Positions 1 to 8,611 of a DNA stretch of 21,999 nt are shown piece after piece (the first letter of the stretch is position 1; the number at the start of each line of letters is the position of its first letter). Position numbers and translations under genes: made by a program. A model generated the notes under the pieces. The model made no database searches and was not told the DNA's origin. It saw nothing but the letters and a program-made list of their open reading frames with translations. Origin of the DNA: a virus; IMG/VR virus record IMGVR_UViG_3300042317_001264, positions 1-21,999 of that record, one strand, 5' to 3'.

Positions 1-119
1 ATTTCAACGCTTCTGTCGCTACTAGTTTCAATTTCTAAATTATTTAATATGTTCCCAACAGTGGTTTCAATTTCCACTATATTTTTAGTGTCAAAAATTT
101 CTATAGTAAAATCGCTCAA
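1..119 (-). CDS. Start of an unidentified virion gene (partial, runs off left edge)
   Basis: An open frame starts with TTG at 119-117 and overlaps the TGA of the preceding gene in a TTGA arrangement. It stays open to the window edge. The visible N-terminus (about 39 residues, MSDFTIEIFDTKN...) is rich in Ile, Glu, Thr and Asn and repeats the pattern VEIETTVGNIL/NNLEIETSS, as β-structured or coiled fibre proteins can. Position after the head genes fits a connector, tail or fibre protein, but nothing visible assigns a function. The start is inferred from the coupling; I see no strong Shine-Dalgarno site. Confidence 0.45.
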   Translation of the reverse strand, partial: MSDFTIEIFDTKNIVEIETTVGNILNNLEIETSSDRSVE

Positions 120-520
120 GTGTCACACTCCAATAACGAAGATGATTGACTAAATCGTTTAACAATATTAATTGTGCCATATATTAATCGTATAATGTAT
201 TTACCGCCGCCAATGTATAAGTTATCATCACTTTGTAATTCCAAATCATATTTTGCAGCATTAAACGTAAAACTATTGGTGGTGCTAGCCGGTATCATAA
301 GAGTTATTTTACCAATTAACGGCTCTATACTAAATTTATATACACTATAATCTATATTCTCTGTGCTAAAAGTTTGAGTAAGATTAGTGTTAGTTTTCCA
401 TGTTAATCTAGCACACCAATTTGTAAGATCAATAGGGTTCCCATTATCGTCTTTATAAACCAAACTTAATTTAAAAGAGGAGCCTTGTTCTATACTAAAA
501 TCGTATTTGGATGCTGCCAT
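116..520 (-). CDS. Small virion-type protein (β-rich, probably tail or baseplate associated)
   Basis: This 134-residue protein has the layout of a common small phage family: an N-terminal YDFSIEQGSSFKLSLVYKD strand region (about 6-24), a DLTNWCARLTWK segment (about 31-42), then GKITLMIPAST (about 70-80) and a YDLELQSDD strand (about 91-99). In relatives I know from phage genomes this pattern belongs to virion proteins encoded near tail or baseplate genes. That is recall of a pattern, not a search result. There is no signal peptide or membrane segment. A strong Shine-Dalgarno site (AGAGGTGAT on the minus strand) precedes the ATG. The gene lies beyond the capsid terminator, so it depends on read-through or on a promoter I could not identify. 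Confidence 0.6.
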   Translation of the reverse strand: MAASKYDFSIEQGSSFKLSLVYKDDNGNPIDLTNWCARLTWKTNTNLTQTFSTENIDYSVYKFSIEPLIGKITLMIPASTTNSFTFNAAKYDLELQSDDNLYIGGGKYIIRLIYGTINIVKRFSQSSSLLECDT

Positions 521-566
521 AACATATCACCTCTGTTTATTATAGTTATACACCTTAATCATGATA

Positions 567-595
567 AGAAAAAAGCCGCCCAAAATTGAGCGGCT
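567..595 (-). terminator. Intrinsic terminator after the major capsid gene
   Basis: On the minus strand a six-pair stem AGCCGC/GCGGCT with a 10-nt loop is followed at once by TTTTTTCTT. It lies about 33 nt past the capsid stop codon. It probably ends most head-operon transcripts and lowers expression of the next gene. Confidence 0.88.
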
Positions 596-627
596 CTTCT
601 CTGTGATAAAACTATTAAGATAATATA

Positions 628-1638
628 TTATAGAGAACCAAGAAGTACTCTACGATTATCTAGAACAGCAAAGCCTAGTTCGGCCCAGCCGTAGAAACCA
701 GCTCGTTTCTGACGATGAAGTGTTTCATCTTCAAAAATTTGAACTTCTTGACGAATTGGCATAACAAAACTATCGTTCTTGCGAAGATCAAGACCAACAA
801 CAATTTCTGTATCGCTTCCTGGCATTGTGCCACCAAGAGTTGATGTATAGAATAGTTGATATTGTTGACCAACACCAAGTTCGTCACGATCATGAAGATT
901 AACGCCGAAAACTCTGTTAAGAGCGCCGTCAGCAGCGGTATAGATTTCGCGACGAGTAATTTCGTCAACTTGATCAACACCCCAGTTACGGATGTCTTCC
1001 ATAGCTTCTGGAGAAACGTAAAGGTCTGTTAACATACCTCTGTTATTAGAAGCAGAGTTACCTCCGCCATTACGTCTCATAACAGTTTTCATTAAACTAA
1101 CAAGACGCTTGGTAAACTGGCTAGCATTAGCATCGCTGTCATAAACAACAATGTTACGATCAACACCAGCGGCCAATAGTGTGTGCCAGCCATCATCATT
1201 CATCTTCTTAACGAACGAGGCTTCTAGCACTTCCATAGCACGACCAACAACGTCCCAACGAGCATCACGAGCATACTTTAAGAGATAATCGATGCTGGCA
1301 CCAACATCATATGTTGGAACCATAACATAATCACCCTCAACATGACGCTCTGGAATATAACCGTGGTTAGGAATTGTGTAGGCCACAAAGTCCTTCTCGG
1401 TACCAGGAGCTAAGAAATCAAGAGGAAACTCTGGTGTGGCACTTTGATCAAGACGAATTGGTTCAAAGATACCATCAAGAACATCACCATTAAGAACGCC
1501 CTGACGAAGAGGTAGTTCTAGGGCTTTTGCAAATTCGGCATTAGCTGCTAAAGCAACCTCTCTTTGAGCTGAACCAGAACGCTTTAGTAGATCACTAAGT
1601 TCTGGAGTTGGTTGAAATTTTTCAGTTTTAGCTGACAT
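628..1638 (-). CDS. Major capsid protein (HK97-type)
   Basis: This 336-residue protein is the likely shell subunit. It follows the portal, protease-scaffold and decoration genes in the classical head order. The N-terminal ~55 residues are helical and polar (KTEKFQPTPELSDLLKRSG). A region rich in β-strand and glycine follows, including the GYIPERHVEGDYVMVPTYDV segment (about 93-112), which resembles an E-loop/P-domain. The C-terminal part has VGLDLRKNDSFVMPIRQEV and ends RAGFYGWAELGFAVLDNRRV, a typical capsid A-domain finish. Length suits an HK97-fold protein without a long scaffold domain, in line with the scaffold being encoded upstream. A GGAG site precedes the ATG and a strong terminator follows the gene, both fitting high expression. 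Assignment rests on context and residue pattern. Confidence 0.85.
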   Translation of the reverse strand: MSAKTEKFQPTPELSDLLKRSGSAQREVALAANAEFAKALELPLRQGVLNGDVLDGIFEPIRLDQSATPEFPLDFLAPGTEKDFVAYTIPNHGYIPERHVEGDYVMVPTYDVGASIDYLLKYARDARWDVVGRAMEVLEASFVKKMNDDGWHTLLAAGVDRNIVVYDSDANASQFTKRLVSLMKTVMRRNGGGNSASNNRGMLTDLYVSPEAMEDIRNWGVDQVDEITRREIYTAADGALNRVFGVNLHDRDELGVGQQYQLFYTSTLGGTMPGSDTEIVVGLDLRKNDSFVMPIRQEVQIFEDETLHRQKRAGFYGWAELGFAVLDNRRVLLGSL

Positions 1639-1661
1639 ATTTATTTCTCCGTGTATGAAAA

Positions 1662-2120
1662 TTATAGGTTTACTGATACTTTAGCATAGCCGTCAGTGTC
1701 TTTGCCGCTTAAGAACTGACCAACTTTAACAGCATTAGAACTACTTGTGCCAATCAAGCCACTAGCACCAACATAAGCATCTGTTCCAGCGGATGGAGTG
1801 ATGCTGGCAACTAACATATTTGTTGTAACTTGGCCGTTACGTAATAGTGTTACTTTGCCACCGACCTGAACCTCATCTTTGTGCCAATTAATGTGTTGGC
1901 GAGTAAGATCAAGATTCACAACATCATTAAGTAGAACGCCTACTGGCTTCGCACCAGATGCTACAGCGGCGTAAGCAACAACAGCATTGGCATCGTCCAT
2001 AGACACGCCAACACCAGTTGTTGAAGTTACAGCGCTAACAACACCACCGCGCTCTGCTATAGTAGTCATGAAAAAAGAGATATCTGTTAATAGTTCGATA
2101 CGATCAGGTTTTAGAGCCAT
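1662..2120 (-). CDS. Probable head decoration / capsid-stabilising protein
   Basis: A 152-residue protein lies between the protease-scaffold gene and the capsid gene, where phages usually encode a decoration or cement protein. It is Ala/Val/Gly/Thr-rich and looks β-structured (GVVSAVTSTTGVGVSMDDANAVV, GGKVTLLRNGQVTTNMLVASI). There is a Gly/Ser/Thr stretch at about 118-127 and a short acidic-lysine turn (SGKDTDGYAKVSVNL) at the end. It has no membrane segment or signal peptide. A GGAG site lies 8 nt before the ATG, and the gap to the capsid gene is 23 nt, so the two are probably co-expressed at high level. The function is inferred from position and composition. A head-fibre base is an alternative. 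Confidence 0.6.
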   Translation of the reverse strand: MALKPDRIELLTDISFFMTTIAERGGVVSAVTSTTGVGVSMDDANAVVAYAAVASGAKPVGVLLNDVVNLDLTRQHINWHKDEVQVGGKVTLLRNGQVTTNMLVASITPSAGTDAYVGASGLIGTSSSNAVKVGQFLSGKDTDGYAKVSVNL

Positions 2121-2145
2121 TGTATGTTCTCCGTATAAAGATTAC

Positions 2146-2907
2146 TTAGTTTTTTTTGCCTAATTTACTGTAAACAAACTCAACAAGAGCTGCACGAGTG
2201 GTATTTTCTTCTTCTTCAGAAGAATCAGAGCCAACTGTTAATTCAATATTTGTTTCTGTTTCAACATTTTCTAGATCAGAAGCACTTACTTTGGGTTCAA
2301 CAATCTCTTCTGCTTCTGCAACTTCTTCTGCTTTCATTTTCATTTTCATAGCATCTTCTTTTTTCATTTTCATAGCAGCAAAAAGAGTTGCCATAGCGTC
2401 AAATGCTTCGTCTTCGATATTCTCATATTTTTCAACAAAAGCCAAAGCAGCATCTTCTTCGACGCCATTATCTACAAGGGCAGCTTTTCTTTTGGTCATT
2501 TTTTCTTTCTTGACCATTTCTGCTTCTTTTGTTTTATAAGCAGCGACTGTTTCGTTGGCGCTATCAAGTTCTGCTTTCATTTTCTTCATTTCTTCTTCTT
2601 TTTTCTTCATCTCTTCATTTTTCATTGCAATAGCTTCTGAAAGTTCTGAGATTTGTGCTTCTAATGAAGTTTTGAGTGCTAAAAGCTCTTCTGAAGCAGA
2701 AGCTTTGACTTCTTCGATTTCTTTTTTCATAGCAGTTTCTCTTTCTGTGAATTCGTTAGTTTGGGTTTGTAATTGAGATTCTAGTGCAATATTTTTTTCG
2801 GTTAATGAATTAACAGATGCGTTAGCTTCAGCTACAGCCTCTTGACAAGAAGTTTCCATAGCCACCAATTTGTTTTTGATTTCAGTTACATCTTGTTCTA
2901 CACTCAT
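2146..2907 (-). CDS. Nested in-frame scaffold protein (internal start of the protease gene)
   Basis: Inside the protease-scaffold gene an ATG at 2907 begins MSVEQDVTEIKNKL, exactly where the coiled coil starts. It is preceded by a GGAGA site 8 nt upstream, a strong ribosome-binding spacing within a coding frame. An alternative in-frame ATG lies at 2922. The product would be 253 residues of scaffold without the protease. Lambda Nu3, made from within gene C, is the known parallel. That the start is used is an inference. Confidence 0.5.
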   Translation of the reverse strand: MSVEQDVTEIKNKLVAMETSCQEAVAEANASVNSLTEKNIALESQLQTQTNEFTERETAMKKEIEEVKASASEELLALKTSLEAQISELSEAIAMKNEEMKKKEEEMKKMKAELDSANETVAAYKTKEAEMVKKEKMTKRKAALVDNGVEEDAALAFVEKYENIEDEAFDAMATLFAAMKMKKEDAMKMKMKAEEVAEAEEIVEPKVSASDLENVETETNIELTVGSDSSEEEENTTRAALVEFVYSKLGKKN

Positions 2908-3738
2908 TGTATTATTCTCCATTTGATTATTCAATCGAATACTTATTACACCTAAATTTTCATTTTCGTTATTTTTTTCTTGAGGATTATCAATTTTTTT
3001 ATTTTCTTCAAAAAGATTCTTATTAAAAACTATACTATCTTCATTTGCAGGTTTGTCAACAAATCCTTTACCAGTAAAGGTAATATTTCTTAAAACTCTA
3101 CCAATTTTATAATCATTATTTTCTCCTTTACCGCCGTATGCTCTAAGATATTTTGTTAAATAAGCTGTTTCATCACTTCTACTCAGCACTTTATATTCAT
3201 TGGTTTGTTTATTAATTACTCCATAATCAAAACCTTTAAAAAAGCATTCCATACTAACAAACTTAGTACCATTTTGAATTTCACTAATTAATTTTTCTGA
3301 TCTTTCTCTAAGTTCGGAAGTGCTAAATCCTTTATATATAACAGAACCTGTGAGAATATGGAATTTGTTTGGTAGATTTTCTACGGGAGTTTCTGGATCT
3401 ATTAATAGCCCATCCTCGGTAATAGGCCAATTTGATATTATATGACCAACAATTAAACTTTCGTTATGTTCTAGATTTGTGGGTTTATGTTCTGGAGTGT
3501 GTTTAGCATTCCATACCTCGTACTTATCAAATACATCATCATTTTTATTCCATGATGAGGTTACTAGAATAGATTGAACATAAAATAGATCACTATCGTC
3601 ATAAGATGCTAAACTTTTAAATGATTTAGATGATAATCTGAGAGAGCATGGCTCTGCAACACTAGCATAAGCAATAGAAGACGAGGCTAATATTTTTGAT
3701 GTTAAGCCATCTTCTTGTTCGTGTGGATATATTATCAT
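2146..3738 (-). CDS. Prohead maturation protease fused to a coiled-coil scaffold
   Basis: This 530-residue protein has two parts. Residues about 1-245 look like a phage prohead serine protease. HNESLIVGHIISNWP (from about residue 93) carries the His motif, and KFVSMECFFKGF (about 158-169) carries a likely nucleophilic Ser followed by Glu. Residues about 275-490 form a long Glu/Lys/Ala coiled coil with Met-Lys runs such as AMKMKKEDAMKMKMK. The tail is acidic, then ends ALVEFVYSKLGKKN. A protease cutting its own scaffold during head maturation is well known (lambda C/Nu3, HK97-like systems). An AAAGG site precedes the start. It sits between portal and decoration genes, as expected. An internal start could also yield the scaffold alone. 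Confidence 0.82.
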   Translation of the reverse strand: MIIYPHEQEDGLTSKILASSSIAYASVAEPCSLRLSSKSFKSLASYDDSDLFYVQSILVTSSWNKNDDVFDKYEVWNAKHTPEHKPTNLEHNESLIVGHIISNWPITEDGLLIDPETPVENLPNKFHILTGSVIYKGFSTSELRERSEKLISEIQNGTKFVSMECFFKGFDYGVINKQTNEYKVLSRSDETAYLTKYLRAYGGKGENNDYKIGRVLRNITFTGKGFVDKPANEDSIVFNKNLFEENKKIDNPQEKNNENENLGVISIRLNNQMENNTMSVEQDVTEIKNKLVAMETSCQEAVAEANASVNSLTEKNIALESQLQTQTNEFTERETAMKKEIEEVKASASEELLALKTSLEAQISELSEAIAMKNEEMKKKEEEMKKMKAELDSANETVAAYKTKEAEMVKKEKMTKRKAALVDNGVEEDAALAFVEKYENIEDEAFDAMATLFAAMKMKKEDAMKMKMKAEEVAEAEEIVEPKVSASDLENVETETNIELTVGSDSSEEEENTTRAALVEFVYSKLGKKN

Positions 3739-3765
3739 TATAAACCTTTCAAAAAGATTTGATTA

Positions 3766-5967
3766 TTATTTTGTACTATACACCATTGTATAAAAAGATG
3801 ATTTAGCTTGTTTAATTTCATCAACTGTTAATTCTCTAGAGAGTTCTAATTTAACCAAATTTAACCAATTATAAAAAGTTTTAGTATCATTACTAGTTGA
3901 TGCTGATAAATATTCTGTTATATTTTCTTCATTTAGTTTAGCAAAAGGTTTGGTCTGAAAAAGAATATTTGTTTTAATTTTTTCTAATTCTTCATTTTCA
4001 GCATTGGATAAACTCCTTAAATTTTTCTTATCAAAATATTCTAAAATTAATGGATTGATTATAGAACTAATTTTGTCTTGTGCAGAAGATGACCATATTA
4101 AGAGTTTGGCGCCAGTTTGGGGCGAAAATGTTCTGTCCTTTCTTTTTTCGGTATCTTTGGATAATTTGGGTCTGCCTTCGCCTGCTTCTTTCGGCAACGA
4201 TTCCGAGGACGGATCGTTAGCCACCTTGGGTGCCCCAAAAGGAGATTTTACTTGTTCTGCTTTTTGTTCTAATGCTGTTTTTTCGCTTGGTTTTTTCTTT
4301 GGTAAATCTAATCCTACTTGACTTGGTGTTACAATTCCTAATTGTAAAGATATTTTCTTAAGAGCATTTTCAAATTGAGGATCGTGCCACGGACCAGCTT
4401 TTTGTACCATTCTTTCGGAATCTCTTTCTTTTCTTTCTCTATTAAGTCTTGATTTTTCCATATCTGGATCAAAGCCAAATTTGGTCTGTAATAACTCATC
4501 ACTAATAAGACTTCTATCTGCTAATTGTATTAGTAGTGCCTTCTCTGCGTCTTCATTACTTAGGTCCATTCTATCAAATTCTATTTTAGCTGGATATCTA
4601 AAACCCATAGCTTTTTGCACAATTTCTATTTCACCTTCCCAAAATTTAACCAACATATCTCTACCATATTGTAGTCTTTGTGTTAAGGTTTTTAGACTAA
4701 TAAAATTATTAGTAGTTCCTGCTGCTCCGAATGTGCCAGTAAGTGTTGGAGGAATTCCCAAACCAGCATAGATAGCATTTAAATGAGGAGTATATTTACC
4801 TTCTCCAAGAAAATTATGAACATTAGTATTACTTTCTAACAATTCAATATCTGGGCCCCATACCAAATCCATTGTACCGCCACCAACATTGTTTCCTAAA
4901 ATTTGTGCTAGTTTGGCTGTTGCTGCTTTTGTTGGAGCAATTTTATGTTCTAAATTACCTAATTTGAAAATTCTAATATTACTTATAGCTCCATCTAGAG
5001 CCGCCATGTCTGCTAATTTTAGTTTTTCGATAACAGTAATATCGTCCATAATAGCATATATCATAGGATATGCCCATGCTTGCCAATCATCTTTTTTATA
5101 ATGAAAAACTAGTGTCTTTTCCGGATCTAATGGATATGGTCTTTTAGTTTTAGCTGCTAATACTATTGCTTCTGGAAGAAGAGATACTATCTGTTTTTCT
5201 GCTTCTGTTTTTGGACTATTAATATTTTTTCTAAAAGTAGCCGGTAAAATTAATTCATATCTTTTTTCACTAACAAATGATGATAAGGATCCGGCTGCGC
5301 TTTCAACATAAACTGGATCTATAAAAGTATATCTCCAAGGAATTTCTTTTTTTTCTATCTTAAATTGATCCATCTGTTTAACATTGAGATCAGGAGATCC
5401 AATAGTTTTGTATAGATTATCAGTAACTTTTAATGATATTTTGGCTGTTTGTTTATGAATAACAATATTGCCTGTTTTATATAGATTATTTAAAAATCTT
5501 TCGCTACGATCTTTACCATTAATTTTTTTGAACCACTGTCTATAAAATCTTTCTATTCTTTTATTTTTATGAACTAATTTAATACCATGTACAGCAAAAT
5601 CACCCATAAGATCGATAACATTTTTTACCAAACCAACACGATGATAAATATCTTCTGCTCTTCGGATAACTAGTTTAATCTTTTTAGGAACAGCTTCGTC
5701 TGGTCTAAAAGCATAGTAGTCATTACGAGTTAATCCAGGACGACCACCAGTATCACCGTCTAGATTAGAAAAATCTATACTATACCTTCTACCGCCGCCA
5801 AAAGCTGCTGTAGAATTTTGAATTCCTGTAAATTCATCTAGAGATTCGGATGATCTTTTAAGAGCATCTTGTTTACTAGATAAATCCTCTCCCCATGTGA
5901 CATAAGCATCCTCTCCTATAGATGATGCGTTTTTAATAACGTCTTCTTTGTTTGGTTTTCTGGGCAT
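3766..5967 (-). CDS. Portal protein
   Basis: A 733-residue protein directly follows TerL (54-nt gap) and precedes the prohead protease, the conserved portal position. It would form the dodecameric ring at one head vertex through which DNA is packaged. Portal-like features are the KKIKLVIRRAEDIYHRVGLVKNVIDLMGDFAV helix (about 95-126), the YPLDPEKTLVFHYKKDDWQAWAYPMIYA segment (about 278-305) and the IYAGLGIPPTLTGTFGAAGTTNNFISLKTL region (about 400-429), as seen in portals that read 'lgiPptl...'. The C-terminal ~200 residues are Lys/Ser/Pro-rich (GEGRPKLSKDTEKRKDRTFSP), then helical. Longer than many portals (450-600 aa), so that C-terminal extension may have an added role. The start codon has only a weak Shine-Dalgarno site. 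Confidence 0.85.
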   Translation of the reverse strand: MPRKPNKEDVIKNASSIGEDAYVTWGEDLSSKQDALKRSSESLDEFTGIQNSTAAFGGGRRYSIDFSNLDGDTGGRPGLTRNDYYAFRPDEAVPKKIKLVIRRAEDIYHRVGLVKNVIDLMGDFAVHGIKLVHKNKRIERFYRQWFKKINGKDRSERFLNNLYKTGNIVIHKQTAKISLKVTDNLYKTIGSPDLNVKQMDQFKIEKKEIPWRYTFIDPVYVESAAGSLSSFVSEKRYELILPATFRKNINSPKTEAEKQIVSLLPEAIVLAAKTKRPYPLDPEKTLVFHYKKDDWQAWAYPMIYAIMDDITVIEKLKLADMAALDGAISNIRIFKLGNLEHKIAPTKAATAKLAQILGNNVGGGTMDLVWGPDIELLESNTNVHNFLGEGKYTPHLNAIYAGLGIPPTLTGTFGAAGTTNNFISLKTLTQRLQYGRDMLVKFWEGEIEIVQKAMGFRYPAKIEFDRMDLSNEDAEKALLIQLADRSLISDELLQTKFGFDPDMEKSRLNRERKERDSERMVQKAGPWHDPQFENALKKISLQLGIVTPSQVGLDLPKKKPSEKTALEQKAEQVKSPFGAPKVANDPSSESLPKEAGEGRPKLSKDTEKRKDRTFSPQTGAKLLIWSSSAQDKISSIINPLILEYFDKKNLRSLSNAENEELEKIKTNILFQTKPFAKLNEENITEYLSASTSNDTKTFYNWLNLVKLELSRELTVDEIKQAKSSFYTMVYSTK

Positions 5968-6021
5968 ATATTTATTTCTAATGTAATAGTAATGCTATTT
6001 GATTACTTTAATAATACACTT

Positions 6022-8049
6022 TTATCTGTAAATTCCTTGATAAATATCGTCATCATTAACATTCGATGTGAACCATTCGGGACCTTTATATAGTTTATTA
6101 CTTTGTTGATTAACTAAATCTCTACTATCTCCACCAACAATATCATAATTTGGAGACTGTAAGGTTCTATTTAATTGTCTAGCTATCATATTAGCTATCA
6201 ATAATGAACTATATCGGTCTTTTCGTAATCTTCCTTTTTTACCATTTGGTAATTTTACTTCCGGAGTATCCCATCTGTCTCTTGCTTGTGGACCAGTGCT
6301 AGTTTGGGTCATAACTATAGTTGTTAATTCGTTTTTAAGTTCTTCTATTTCTAGTATGCATTCACTAACGCTATCATATAATGGATTTAAATCGTCGTCT
6401 AAGATATTTTTTCCTTCTTTTTCCATAGCAAGACCAAGTGTAAGATTATCAAAACGTGGAAATAGTAATATTTTATCTTCTAGATCTTTTCTTAATCCAT
6501 GATTAGCTTGACTTGTCCAATCTGCCTTTGCAAATTGTACTAGTTCCAGAATGTGTAAACCTTGTTGAGAATCAGTATCTTTTGCTTTGTCATAATCAAT
6601 AATTGGCCATATTAGTTGTTCATTATCTTGAAGCTTGCCAGGATCGTGCAAAGCTTCTTCTATTGCAACGCCACCCCCTTGAGCATCCATTCCTATTCTA
6701 ATAGGAGGAAAGGTTTTCATAAGATCTCTAATTTTTCTAGAACAAAAACTATAAAAGTCATATTCTTGTGCTAGTCCAACCTTTTGTCTTTCTTTAAAAT
6801 TATTTCTATTTGTTGCCCAACAATATACTATTCTAGAATGATCCGGATGAACTTCTAATATTACTATACTAAAATTATCTTGTTCACTAGCAGGATCGAT
6901 ACCGTAAACATAATGTAAATTAGGATTACCTTGAGTTATAGCATCAAAAACTACTGGTTTGTTACCAATTGTTATTGCCGGATAATCTTTTGTAACACAA
7001 CTTTCTATTAAACTTCTTCTAAAAAATCCCTGACTATCATTAACGAAACATGCAGCATATTCCATATTATATATACCAACATGAATAGTAGCTTTTGCTC
7101 TACTTACTTGTTTATCATCCATAAATCCTTTAGGTATTAATTCATAGGGTATACGAATAATACTATAATCTTTCCAATTAAAATTTGGTGGAATTTCTCC
7201 ATTAAAGATTTCTCGTAGTTTTCTTTCTTCGCCTTTACTTTCTATAATACTTTTATATCTTTTCCAGTACTGAGCAAAATGCTTGAAACCGTAGTCTGCT
7301 GTTCCACTTATCACTGCTTGATTATTAATTCTTCTAGAAATAGTATCTAATTCTTCGCTCCATACTCCTGCTAATTTCATAGCTGCTTTTTTAGCTTCTT
7401 CTTTAACGTTCTGAATTGGACTGGCACTAACAGCAGCGAAACCAGAAACTACCGTCTCATAAATATCTGGAGATATACTACTAAACTCATCTGCTAAAAT
7501 AATATGAGCGCGTAAACCTCTAATCTTATCTCCATTACCTAAAGGAATAGCTATGGCCCAACTATCTCCCAGTCTTATAGTACATCTATCAACATCTCGT
7601 CGTGGACCATCTTCGTTGCCATTGAATATGCTTCTTAAAATAGGACTATTTTTCCACATATTTTCCATATATTCAAAGATAATTTTACTTTGTCTAAAAG
7701 CAGCACCAACTATAACCACCTTGGTCCCTGGATAGAAAGCACACTTTAGTACCGCATACAGAGCTAACAGAAAGCTTTTACTAAAACCACGACTACCAAT
7801 AAGCATAGGGAAAGGACGATTCCACATTTCTTGTAGAACCATAGTCTGCATAGGATGTAATTCTATGTTAAAAATAAGTTTACAGGTTGATCCTATATAA
7901 TATGGATTTCTTAAAATTCTTAATAGATGCAAGTCTGGATTTTCTATATCTTCCTTTGTCCTATGAATCATAGGATTATTAGGAATACTAAGAGCACTTA
8001 TATCTCCTAGTCCAAGCCAAGCATTATCAAAACTTTTAAAATCAACCAT
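6022..8049 (-). CDS. terL: Terminase large subunit (packaging ATPase and nuclease)
   Basis: The 675-residue protein carries the two-domain TerL signature. The N-terminal ATPase has a Walker A-type loop LIGSRGFSKSF (about 83-93) and a Walker B strand AHIILADEFSS (about 181-191) with the acidic pair. The C-terminal RNase H-like nuclease has YGIDPASEQDN (Asp about 385), RIGMDAQGGG (Asp about 454) and a late acidic RKDRYSSLL segment (about 611-619). Terminases cut concatemeric DNA and pump it into the prohead through the portal, which is the next gene. The start overlaps the upstream gene by 8 nt, implying translational coupling. The Walker A loop is of the GxRGxSKS type seen in phage terminases rather than the textbook GxxxxGKT. 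Confidence 0.95.
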   Translation of the reverse strand: MVDFKSFDNAWLGLGDISALSIPNNPMIHRTKEDIENPDLHLLRILRNPYYIGSTCKLIFNIELHPMQTMVLQEMWNRPFPMLIGSRGFSKSFLLALYAVLKCAFYPGTKVVIVGAAFRQSKIIFEYMENMWKNSPILRSIFNGNEDGPRRDVDRCTIRLGDSWAIAIPLGNGDKIRGLRAHIILADEFSSISPDIYETVVSGFAAVSASPIQNVKEEAKKAAMKLAGVWSEELDTISRRINNQAVISGTADYGFKHFAQYWKRYKSIIESKGEERKLREIFNGEIPPNFNWKDYSIIRIPYELIPKGFMDDKQVSRAKATIHVGIYNMEYAACFVNDSQGFFRRSLIESCVTKDYPAITIGNKPVVFDAITQGNPNLHYVYGIDPASEQDNFSIVILEVHPDHSRIVYCWATNRNNFKERQKVGLAQEYDFYSFCSRKIRDLMKTFPPIRIGMDAQGGGVAIEEALHDPGKLQDNEQLIWPIIDYDKAKDTDSQQGLHILELVQFAKADWTSQANHGLRKDLEDKILLFPRFDNLTLGLAMEKEGKNILDDDLNPLYDSVSECILEIEELKNELTTIVMTQTSTGPQARDRWDTPEVKLPNGKKGRLRKDRYSSLLIANMIARQLNRTLQSPNYDIVGGDSRDLVNQQSNKLYKGPEWFTSNVNDDDIYQGIYR

Positions 8050-8611
8050 TAGATTGCTTTATTAATCTTCTAGAAGTTTTTATCGCTCTTTTAACTATCA
8101 TAGATGCTACAGACTCAATGTATGGTAAGCTTCTTTTTGCGCTTTCTTCTTTTAGCCAACCTAGGATAGTTGGTAAATTTTGTTCGCACCAGTCATTACC
8201 TTTTTCATTCATTTCTATAGCATGGCGTCTGCAAGAACAATTTGGGGTACTTTTAATTCCCATTGTGCTAATCATATTTGTTAATATGGTTCCTGGACCA
8301 TTAGGAAATTCTTCTAAGGTTTTGGGAAATTTGCTTCTAAGCTTGGTTGCGGTATCATCTTTAATGCTATCATATAGTAGTTGTTCTAGTGTGGATCTAT
8401 TAACATCCCCAAGCTTCTCATAATCGATACCATTTGCAATAACAAATGAACCAGGAATATTTCTAACAGTTGCAGAAACTATCTTGTTGGTTGGATTGTC
8501 GTGATAGGTAACATCTAAATAATCCATAACTAATGGTGGTGGATTAACTAATTGATTATTTTGATCAGTATATGGTGGCGGATAGATGGTGACTGAATTT
8601 TCAAGTTTCAT
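8042..8611 (-). CDS. Conserved phage protein with a Cys-x-Cys/DWCEQN motif, function unknown
   Basis: This 189-residue protein starts with a proline-rich segment (IYPPPYTDQNNQLVNPPPLV) and ends with a helical domain that holds TPNCSCRRHAIEMNEKGNDW followed by CEQNLPTILGWLKEESAKR (about 126-164). I recall similar 'tpnCsC...mde.g.dWCe.n...i..WL.eea.kr.lp' C-termini in many environmental phage and some bacterial proteins of unknown role. The three Cys and one His could bind a metal. It sits between the ERCC4 nuclease and TerL, overlapping both (11 and 8 nt). A packaging or morphogenesis role is possible from context only. I could not identify it as a small terminase. Confidence 0.6.
   Translation of the reverse strand: MKLENSVTIYPPPYTDQNNQLVNPPPLVMDYLDVTYHDNPTNKIVSATVRNIPGSFVIANGIDYEKLGDVNRSTLEQLLYDSIKDDTATKLRSKFPKTLEEFPNGPGTILTNMISTMGIKSTPNCSCRRHAIEMNEKGNDWCEQNLPTILGWLKEESAKRSLPYIESVASMIVKRAIKTSRRLIKQSNG

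Noticed and set aside
2198-2776. Ser/Ile/Phe-rich frames on the plus strand
   Set aside because: They are antisense to the Lys/Glu coiled coil of the scaffold and lack promoters or ribosome-binding sites.
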